Shown: positions 7,891-13,827 of the stretch, piece after piece
Position numbering within the stretch: position 1 is the stretch's first letter
Layout of the letters: each line of letters begins with the position of its first letter
From: Alphaproteobacteria bacterium
Lineage (GTDB): Bacteria > Pseudomonadota > Alphaproteobacteria > SMXP01
Length of the DNA: 18,444 nucleotides
Direction of reading: 5' to 3'
NCBI GenBank assembly: GCA_004356335.1
Contig: SMXP01000106.1
Span: 1-18,444 of the forward strand
Position numbers and translations under genes: made by a program
The notes under the pieces: generated by a model
Databases searched by the model: none
Told to the model about the DNA's origin: nothing
What the model saw: the letters and a program-made list of their open reading frames with translations, nothing else

Positions 7891-8175
7891 CGTGATGCCT
7901 GTCGTGTCGAAAGGGGAAATCCTGTCGATTCCGGTCGGATGCTAACCTCAGGTCAAGATACCGGTCTTGCACCTGCGCGCACAGGTCTTGGCCAATAAAG
8001 AGGAAAACCCCGTTCGCGGCACCGCAGACCTCCTGAATATATGATAATTGTATACATTAACATGGAAAGGTGAAGGGGGCGCGCACAAGTGAACGGGCGC
8101 TTTGGTGCAAGACTCCAGCAAGCTGGACCTTATAACCTGCCGATATTCCTCAAAGAAGAAGGCGTAGCATAGGTT
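7891..8175. promoter_or_regulatory. Divergent promoter region between Rieske and TauD-like genes
   Basis: 285 bp without a gene. A candidate minus-strand promoter for the Rieske gene is TTCACC (complement of 8069-8074), 16-nt spacer, TACAAT (complement of 8047-8052). TGTATACA (8049-8056), a palindrome of the type bound by FadR-like GntR regulators, overlaps its -10. ACCTGCGCGCACAGGT (7971-7986) is a second near-palindrome (7 of 8 pairs). A TATGAT (8040-8045) could be a plus-strand -10, but no good -35 is seen. All assignments are tentative, and no GntR gene is in the window. Confidence 0.35.
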
Positions 8176-9030
8176 ATGAGCACCACCGTAAAACTAAAGA
8201 CCAAAGAATTGATGCCAAATTTTGGTACGGAGATATTGAACGTCAATTTGGCTACGGCCGATGACGAGGCGCGCAATCAGGTCGTCGAAAACTTCAATAG
8301 GCACGGCGCGATCCTGCTGCGCGACCAAAAAATGACTCCGGATGACCTTATGTCTTTTGTCAGTTTATTTGGCGAGCCTGAGAATCATACGCAAAAGCAG
8401 TTCACCTTGCCCGGCTATCCTAAGATTTTCCTTATTGGCAATAAGAAGATTGACGGACATCAGATCGGTTCCAATTTCGACGGGATCGGTTGGCATACGG
8501 ATTATTCCTACAAGAAAGAGCCGGTGAAGTGCACCATGCTCTATGCTGTGGAAGTGCCCGCCGAGGATGGCGATACCTTGCTGGCGGATTTATGTGCGGC
8601 CTATCAGGCCCTAAGCTCCGAAAAGAAGAAGGAATTTGACGGACTTGTTTTACACCACAGTTATGCCCAACTGCAAAACACCCGGCCCTATGGCTGTAAC
8701 AAACTAACCAAGCAGCAAGAGGAAGAAAATCCGGACGTATTTCATCCTCTCATTCGGACCCACCCAGTTGACGGTCGGAAGGCGCTTTGGGTAAGCACCG
8801 GTACGGTTAAAGATATTGTCGGCATGCCCAACTCGGAAGGGCTTAAGCTGATCGACGAACTGGTCGAATTCGCGACGCAAGATCAGTTCGTTCATCGTCA
8901 CAAATGGCGGGTCGGCGACATTCTGCTTTGGGACAACCGTTGCACCCTTCATACAGGTACCCTATTTGACGACACAAAATACGTCCGTCTCGCTCACCGA
9001 ATGTGGGTGAAAGGCGACAAGCCTTATTGA
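8176..9030 (+). CDS. TauD/TfdA-family Fe(II)/2-oxoglutarate-dependent dioxygenase
   Basis: Hydroxylates a small organic acid-type substrate while converting 2-oxoglutarate and O2 to succinate and CO2. Seen: an HxD iron motif at His107-Thr-Asp109 (GWHTDYSY), distal iron ligand His259 (NRCTLHTG), and Arg271 and Arg275 in YVRLAHRMW, where the family binds the 2-oxoglutarate carboxylate. A VEVPAEDGDTLLAD segment (125-138) also matches the family. Length of 284 residues is normal. The Shine-Dalgarno is modest (GAAGAAGG well upstream, AGG 3 nt before the ATG). It is first in a plus-strand pair with an SDR gene 34 bp downstream and divergent from the Rieske gene. A TauD-type step often cleaves C-S, C-O or C-N side groups by hydroxylation; which bond is attacked here is unknown. 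Confidence 0.92.
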   Translation: MSTTVKLKTKELMPNFGTEILNVNLATADDEARNQVVENFNRHGAILLRDQKMTPDDLMSFVSLFGEPENHTQKQFTLPGYPKIFLIGNKKIDGHQIGSNFDGIGWHTDYSYKKEPVKCTMLYAVEVPAEDGDTLLADLCAAYQALSSEKKKEFDGLVLHHSYAQLQNTRPYGCNKLTKQQEEENPDVFHPLIRTHPVDGRKALWVSTGTVKDIVGMPNSEGLKLIDELVEFATQDQFVHRHKWRVGDILLWDNRCTLHTGTLFDDTKYVRLAHRMWVKGDKPY

Positions 9031-9064
9031 GCCCTTCCCTATAGACGAAAATCACGGTGTCAAG

Positions 9065-9919
9065 ATGACCCAGTCTGTGACCAGAACCTGGTTGATTACC
9101 GGCGTCAGCAGTGGCCTGGGCCGTTCGCTCGCCGAAACCGCATTGGCGCGCGGAGACGTGGTCGCCGGTACTGTCCGCACATTAAAGGATAAAGAGGCGT
9201 TCGAAGCCGCCGCACCGGACCGCGCACTTGGATTCCTGCTCGACGTTACCGATACCAAAGCAGTGGAACAAACCGTTGCAGCCGTCGAAGACACGACGGG
9301 GGGTGTAGACATTTTGGTGAACAATGCCGGTTATTGTCTTGTGGGCGCCGTCGAGGAGGCGAGCATGGCGGAAATTCGTGCTCAGTTCGACGTCAACGTG
9401 TTTGGTGCCATAGCCGTCATTCAAGCCGTGTTGCCTTTTATGCGCGGCCGGCGTGCCGGTCATATTGTGAATATTAGCTCTATTAGCGGCCTCGCCGCCT
9501 GGGCCGGTACGGGTATCTATTGCGCGAGCAAATTTGCCTTAGAGGGCGTGACGCAGACACTCGCTCAAGAGGTGGGGGTTCTAGGAATCAAAGTGACCAA
9601 TATCGAGCCGGGCGGCATACGCACCGATTTTGCCGGCAGGTCGCTCGCCCATACGGATCGTATCATAGACGATTACAACGATACCGCACACGATTCACGT
9701 CGCATCATTGCCGAACACCTAGGGCACGAGCCGAACGATCCCAAAAAAGTCGCCCAAGCGGTGCTTAAAATCGTCGACTCCGAACACCCGCCCCTGCATC
9801 TCTTATTGGGCAACGACGCAATGTATTATGTCGGCAAAAGTTTAGGCGCCTTCCAATCTGAAATGGCAGAATGGTCGTCGTTAACGTTCGACACGGGTTT
9901 TGACGAGAGCAACGATTAG
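9065..9919 (+). CDS. SDR-family oxidoreductase
   Basis: Second short-chain dehydrogenase of the window, different from the one at 3550-4293. Seen: TGVSSGLG (12-19), NNAG (86-89), NISSISG (136-142) with the catalytic Ser, and Tyr152/Lys156 (YCASK), followed by IEPGGIRTDF. Length is 284 residues: the C terminus is about 35 longer than in the minimal classical SDR, as in the branch annotated as oxidoreductase/SDR family 16-like. It lies 34 bp downstream of the TauD-like gene and is probably cotranscribed, so it may oxidise the alcohol made by the dioxygenase (inference). Its TAG stop is supplied by the repeat that starts at 9917. It converges with the acyl-CoA synthetase gene. Confidence 0.92.
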   Translation: MTQSVTRTWLITGVSSGLGRSLAETALARGDVVAGTVRTLKDKEAFEAAAPDRALGFLLDVTDTKAVEQTVAAVEDTTGGVDILVNNAGYCLVGAVEEASMAEIRAQFDVNVFGAIAVIQAVLPFMRGRRAGHIVNISSISGLAAWAGTGIYCASKFALEGVTQTLAQEVGVLGIKVTNIEPGGIRTDFAGRSLAHTDRIIDDYNDTAHDSRRIIAEHLGHEPNDPKKVAQAVLKIVDSEHPPLHLLLGNDAMYYVGKSLGAFQSEMAEWSSLTFDTGFDESND

Positions 9920-10024
9920 AGCGCATTCACAAAAAGTGTACGCGGTTTTTGGGTTCGAATGCGCGACCAATAACAAATCTAGACCCCCGTTCCCTGATTC
10001 AATGAATTGTGAACGGGGGTCTAG
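9917..10024 (-). repeat. Two-module palindromic repeat, copy 4 (between convergent genes)
   Basis: In minus orientation. Module II: outer arms GCGCATTC (9921-9928)/GAATGCGC (9957-9964), inner arms CAAAAA (9930-9935)/TTTTTG (9946-9951). Module I: perfect 14-bp arms CTAGACCCCCGTTC (9979-9992)/GAACGGGGGTCTAG (10011-10024) with an 18-nt loop. It fills the whole gap between two convergent genes and provides the TAG stop of both (9917-9919 on plus, 10021-10023 on minus). It could act as a bidirectional transcript end, although no T-tract is present. Confidence 0.9.
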
Positions 10025-11547
10025 GGAACGTCACGGCTCTGCTCCCTATCGCGCAAGGCGGTCTTTAGCACTTTGCCGTAATTGTTTTTGGGCAGGCTAT
10101 CAACGAATCGATAATGCTTGGGGCGCTTGAAACGCGCCATATGATCCAAACAAAATTGTTCAAGAGAATCCGGATCCCCATTTGTTCCTGCCACAGGCAC
10201 CACATAGGCCACCACCACTTCACCCCACTCGCGGTCAGGGCGCCCAATAACCGAGACCTCGGCGACGTCCGGGTGCTTCACAAGGACTTCTTCCACCTCC
10301 CGCGGATAAATGTTGGTGCCGCCTGATATGATCAAATCTGTCGAACGGTCCTTAAGCGTTAAGAATCCGTCTTCGTCAAAGGTGCCAACGTCGCCTGTGT
10401 GAAGCCAACCGTCCCGCAACGTGTCGGCGCTGGCTTTTGAATTGCGCCAGTAGCCGCTCATAACGGTTTCGCCACGGACCAGGACCTCGCCAATTTCGCC
10501 CTGGGAGAGCCACGCACCATCATCATTAGCGATACGCACCTCGACGGCGCTTTGCGGAATGCCGACGGAAGAAAGCCGTTCGCGCCAGCGCGGGTGGTCT
10601 TTGTCGGCATGAACACGCGCGCTCAAAGCCGTGATGGTCATGGGGCTTTCACCTTGTCCGTATAGCTGAGCCAGTTTCGGCCCGAACCGGTCTAGCCCGG
10701 CGAGGCAATCATCCACATACATGGGACCGCCGCCATATATGATGGTTTTCAAATTGGTCGTGTCCGTAGCGGACGGATGGTCAACCAACCGTTTCACCAT
10801 GGTCGGCGCCGCGAAAAAGACCACGTCCGGATATGTCTCAATCAGTGAATAAATCTCTTCCACATCGAATCTGCTGCTTTCAGGGATGATGTGACACCCT
10901 GCCTGCATGACATGGGGGAGCGCATAAAGACCTGAACCATGGCTCATTGGCGCCGCATGGAGAATCGCCCGCCAGGGCGCCTCTTGGTCGACATCGGCGA
11001 AATAGCACAAGCTCATGGCCAGCAGATTGCGATGGCTAAGCACCGCCCCTTTGGGTTGCCCGGTCGTGCCGCTGGTGTAAAACAGCCAGGCTGGATCACC
11101 GGGTTCACGGGACACCAGCGGAAACCCATCAAATGCCAACATCCTGTCGTAATCGTGTCCAGGAACCTCGATGACAGACTGAAGCGACCCTCCGGCCAGG
11201 GGACTAATGGTTTCCATTAGGTCCGACGTCGCAAAGCAAAGCCGAGCCTCGCTATTTTCGAGGATGTAAGCAAATTCATTTTGATGAAGCTTTGCGTTGA
11301 TCGGAACCGCAACGAGTCCGGCGTGCCATGTCGCATATAAAAGCTCAAGATATTCCGGGCAATTGCGCAGCGTAAGGGCCACGCGCTCACCGGTCTTTAG
11401 CTTGAAGCGCTCGCGCAGGGCACAAGCAAGGCGGCTCACCCGGTCAGCGACGACCCCATAGTTTTGTATGACCGTTGTCCCCTTCGCCACAGCGGCGCGG
11501 TCTTTGAAGGTGCGGCCAACCCGCGCCATATGAATGGCGATATTCAT
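10021..11547 (-). CDS. AMP-forming acyl-CoA synthetase / carboxylate-CoA ligase
   Basis: Activates a carboxylic acid with ATP to an acyl-AMP and then to the CoA thioester (ANL superfamily). Seen: P-loop FYTSGTTGQPKG (156-167), a YGQGE motif (296-300), GWLHTGD (380-386), KDRSTDLIISGGTNIYP (399-415) at the hinge, and the C-terminal catalytic Lys492 in PKNNYGKVLK. Length of 508 residues is normal. In most relatives the third motif is YG-x-TE; here Gly replaces Thr. The start ATG at 11547 begins MNIAIHMARVGR. It stands alone on minus, convergent with the SDR gene and divergent from the cupin-HyuAB operon. A role in activating an acid made by the pathway is inferred. The acyl substrate is not predictable, although fatty, aryl or arylpropionate acids are usual for this branch. 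Confidence 0.92.
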   Translation of the reverse strand: MNIAIHMARVGRTFKDRAAVAKGTTVIQNYGVVADRVSRLACALRERFKLKTGERVALTLRNCPEYLELLYATWHAGLVAVPINAKLHQNEFAYILENSEARLCFATSDLMETISPLAGGSLQSVIEVPGHDYDRMLAFDGFPLVSREPGDPAWLFYTSGTTGQPKGAVLSHRNLLAMSLCYFADVDQEAPWRAILHAAPMSHGSGLYALPHVMQAGCHIIPESSRFDVEEIYSLIETYPDVVFFAAPTMVKRLVDHPSATDTTNLKTIIYGGGPMYVDDCLAGLDRFGPKLAQLYGQGESPMTITALSARVHADKDHPRWRERLSSVGIPQSAVEVRIANDDGAWLSQGEIGEVLVRGETVMSGYWRNSKASADTLRDGWLHTGDVGTFDEDGFLTLKDRSTDLIISGGTNIYPREVEEVLVKHPDVAEVSVIGRPDREWGEVVVAYVVPVAGTNGDPDSLEQFCLDHMARFKRPKHYRFVDSLPKNNYGKVLKTALRDREQSRDVP

Positions 11548-11586
11548 TCGTCGTCTCTTTTCGCCAACTCAATTGCCTCCAATTAT

Positions 11587-11670
11587 TAGAGCGCATTCAG
11601 GAAAAGTATGTCCCGGCGAAGGCCGGGGCCGACCCGATTTTCCTGGAAACACTCCCTGGAAACACTCTAG
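11587..11670 (-). repeat. Hybrid palindromic repeat, copy 5
   Basis: Begins TAGAGCGCATTCAGGAAAA, as module II does in reverse, and pairs AGGAAAA with TTTTCCT (11637-11643). The loop is replaced by a GC-rich hairpin (CCCGGC/GCCGGGG, 11612-11627). The outer arms no longer match: GCGCATTC faces GGAAACAC. A 13-bp tandem duplication, CCTGGAAACACTC, follows (11642-11667). This is a recombined or degenerate copy related to 6488-6530 and 17621-17717. Confidence 0.7.
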
Positions 11671-11707
11671 GAGGATACAGAGCCTGAAATGAATCCAAGC
11701 AACCAAA

Positions 11708-11736
11708 TTGACTAATCTTAACAAATGGGCTATTGT
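11708..11736 (+). promoter_or_regulatory. Sigma70-like promoter of the cupin-aldolase-iclR-hyuAB operon
   Basis: TTGACT (11708-11713), a 17-nt spacer and TATTGT (11731-11736). This matches five of six -35 and four of six -10 consensus bases at ideal spacing. The predicted start of transcription, near 11743, is about 140 nt before the cupin gene and just upstream of the palindrome at 11755-11771. Confidence 0.55.
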
Positions 11737-11754
11737 ATCGCTAATAGAAATAGT

Positions 11755-11771
11755 GTTTCGACTGTCGAAAC
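11755..11771. promoter_or_regulatory. Candidate IclR-family operator, perfect 17-bp palindrome
   Basis: GTTTCGACTGTCGAAAC has two perfect 8-bp arms around one central base. Short palindromes of this TTTCG-CGAAA type are common targets of IclR-family regulators, and an IclR gene sits in the operon downstream. It lies about 12 nt past the predicted transcription start, a position suited to repression. The link to the IclR protein is inferred. Confidence 0.55.
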
Positions 11772-11883
11772 GCCCATGGAGGGCACTTTCGGAAACATCC
11801 AAGCGCTGATTGTTGAGGTTGGCTAGCCCGGTCTTATCCATCGGCTCCATCGGCGCCTTCACCGATCTCATTGGGACAGGGAG

Positions 11884-12267
11884 ATGAGCATGGTTCAAAA
11901 GGCACGCGCCTATAACTGGAACACACTGCCAAAAGAGGTGGTGCGCCCGGGTGTGTCCCGTAGCGGCTTTCGCGGTGACAATGTTCTGCTGGTAATGAAC
12001 TGGCTTGAGCCGGGGATGGAAGTCAATCCACACAGCCATCCTTTCGAGCAAGTGATCTATATCGTTCAAGGCCGAATTCGATTTCGCATTGGCGACGATG
12101 TTGTCGAGGGGGAACCGGGCAGCCTCATTCGAATCCCGCCCAATGTGGAACATTGTGGAGAGCCGATCGGTGATGAGCCCGTGCTGAATCTCGATGTCTT
12201 TAGTCCTATTCGGGAAGACTACAGACATCTTGTGGATTATCAGGAACCCGACTTCCAAGACGACTAA
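11884..12267 (+). CDS. Small single-domain cupin protein
   Basis: Cytoplasmic beta-barrel protein of the cupin superfamily. Cupin motif 1 is seen at 44-63 with His50, His52 and Glu55 (NPHSHPFEQVIYIVQG); motif 2 is GEPGSLIRIPPNVEH with His90. These make a complete 3-His/1-Glu metal site. Length is 127 residues. AGGGAG ends right before the first ATG, so the second ATG at 11890 (Met3), spaced about 6 nt from it, is the better-placed start. First gene of the operon, 5 bp from the aldolase gene. Small metal cupins in catabolic operons are often isomerases, dioxygenases or lactonase-like hydrolases; which applies here cannot be told. Confidence 0.88.
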   Translation: MSMVQKARAYNWNTLPKEVVRPGVSRSGFRGDNVLLVMNWLEPGMEVNPHSHPFEQVIYIVQGRIRFRIGDDVVEGEPGSLIRIPPNVEHCGEPIGDEPVLNLDVFSPIREDYRHLVDYQEPDFQDD

Positions 12268-12272
12268 ACGCT

Positions 12273-13049
12273 ATGATGAACATCTTCGAGCAGCATTTGG
12301 CCCTAAAAGAAAAAATTAGAGCGGGACAGCCCACACTAGGACTTTTCATAAGAACACCTGCGCCGCAGATAGTCGAATCGCTTGCACAGACAGGCCTCGA
12401 TTTCGTCGCGCTTGATGCCGAACACGCACCGTTCGGGATCAATGCCTTAGACACATGCATATTGGCCGCCCGCGCCAGCGGAATACCTGTCCTCGTGCGT
12501 GTGCCGGAGGCAACGTCGAGCAAAGTCTTGAGCGTCCTCGATATGGGCGCGGCGGGCATCATCGTCCCGCACGTCAAAACTGCCGGCGAAGCTCTGGAAT
12601 CGGTCGCCGCGTCGCGTTACGTCGGCGGCACCCGAGGTTTCTCCGGGGCCCATCGCGCGGCTGCCTACGGCGCCATGCCGGCCGACACATTCAAGAAAAA
12701 AAGTGACGCATCGACAATTGTTATCGACCAGATTGAAGATGCCGACGGTGTCAAGAACATCGACGAGATCGCCGCTGTCTCAACCTTGGATGCGGTCTTT
12801 ATTGGACGCGCGGATCTTGCGAATTCCCTGGGCGCCGCAACGCCAGATGATCCAGCCGTAGATCAAGCCGTAGACGGAATTTGCAAGGCCAGCCTTCAAG
12901 CGGGGCGGACAATTGGCATGTATCTTTCCACAACAGACGATATCAAAAAGTTTCGAGCAAAAGGCGTTAGCCTGTTCATTATTTCCACCGATCAGGGCCT
13001 GCTCGTCAAGGCGGCACGCACTGTAGCCGAGGACTTCAAAGGGGTTTGA
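12273..13049 (+). CDS. HpcH/HpaI-family aldolase
   Basis: Class II metal-dependent aldolase fold that makes or cleaves beta-hydroxy or 4-hydroxy-2-oxo acids, usually giving pyruvate (or a related oxo acid) plus an aldehyde. Seen: LDAEHAPF (47-54) with the likely base His51; VLVRVP (73-78) with Arg76, which binds the oxo-acid carboxylate; IDQIEDADG (151-159) with metal ligand Glu155; and FIGRADLANSLG (176-187) with metal ligand Asp181. Length of 258 residues is typical. Two ATG codons are adjacent (12273, 12276). It sits between the cupin gene (5-bp gap) and iclR (1-bp gap), so cotranscription is very likely. It may perform the final carbon-carbon cleavage of the pathway (inference). A citrate-lyase-beta-like activity on a CoA ester is a less likely alternative. 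Confidence 0.92.
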   Translation: MMNIFEQHLALKEKIRAGQPTLGLFIRTPAPQIVESLAQTGLDFVALDAEHAPFGINALDTCILAARASGIPVLVRVPEATSSKVLSVLDMGAAGIIVPHVKTAGEALESVAASRYVGGTRGFSGAHRAAAYGAMPADTFKKKSDASTIVIDQIEDADGVKNIDEIAAVSTLDAVFIGRADLANSLGAATPDDPAVDQAVDGICKASLQAGRTIGMYLSTTDDIKKFRAKGVSLFIISTDQGLLVKAARTVAEDFKGV

Positions 13050-13050
13050 T

Positions 13051-13827
13051 GTGTCCCAAAGCGTGCCCATTCATGCCGTCGTTACATCGCTCTCCATCAT
13101 TGAGACGATGGCTCATGCCGATGGGCCGATTGGCGTGAGCGAACTCGCTAGGTCGACGGGAACAACGAAGCCACGCATCTACCGTCATTTGAGAACCCTG
13201 GTCGATCAGGGATATGTGACGCAAGATCCCTTAACCGACAAATATCTCTTGAGTTTGCGGTTATTCCACCTTGGCCAAGCCATTGCCGAAAAGACCGAAT
13301 TTCTCTCCGAAGCCCGCCGAATCATGCCCATATTGCGCGACCGTGCCAAACAGACCGTCACGGTGGGGCAAGCCGAGGACAATGGTGTGCGCATTCTCGA
13401 TATTTCCCGATTCCGGGCCGAGTTCGAAATCACTACTCCCCCCGGTACTCTTTTTGAGTTTCACTCATCGGCACAGGGTAAAATCGCGCTTGCTTTTGGC
13501 CCGAAACGGCTTTGGCAAAAAGTCGAAAACCACCCACTGCGCAAGCGCACCGAGAAAACCAACACAGACGTTGCCCGCCTCAAAGAGGAAGTCGACAAGA
13601 TCAAAAAACTTGGCTGGGCGGTCGCGCCTGAAGAAGTTCTCATCGGAATAAATGCTTTGGCAGCTCCGATCCTTGACGGAACCGGTATGCTGGCCGGGAC
13701 CATCACAATCGTGGGATCGGTTCAATACCTAAAACCGAAGCCCGCCCCCGAATTAATTGCGGCGGTTTTAGATGCAGCAAAACAAATCTCCACTAGGCTT
13801 GGTTATAGAGAGGCCGCGGCAGGATGA
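13051..13827 (+). CDS. IclR-family transcriptional regulator
   Basis: DNA-binding regulator that responds to a small organic acid. The N-terminal winged helix-turn-helix covers about 27-56 (IGVSELARSTGTTKPRIYRHL), and the C-terminal effector domain contains the typical segments SSAQGKIALAFGP and INALAAPILDGTG. Length of 258 residues is normal. The start is GTG at 13051, one base past the aldolase stop; the nearby ATG at 13049 is out of frame. The 3' end overlaps hyuA by 4 bp (ATGA), which implies translational coupling. The regulator is encoded inside the operon it probably controls, through the palindrome at 11755-11771. Confidence 0.92.
   Translation: MSQSVPIHAVVTSLSIIETMAHADGPIGVSELARSTGTTKPRIYRHLRTLVDQGYVTQDPLTDKYLLSLRLFHLGQAIAEKTEFLSEARRIMPILRDRAKQTVTVGQAEDNGVRILDISRFRAEFEITTPPGTLFEFHSSAQGKIALAFGPKRLWQKVENHPLRKRTEKTNTDVARLKEEVDKIKKLGWAVAPEEVLIGINALAAPILDGTGMLAGTITIVGSVQYLKPKPAPELIAAVLDAAKQISTRLGYREAAAG

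Noticed and set aside
10345..10365. CTTAAGCGTTAAG, similar to the LacI operators
   Set aside because: It is inside the acyl-CoA ligase gene and has a three-base centre, so the half-site spacing differs from the two operator candidates.
11569..12258. Minus-strand frame of 229 codons opposite the cupin gene
   Set aside because: It is antisense to the cupin gene, which has complete metal-binding motifs on the plus strand, and its end translates a repeat. No recognisable domain.
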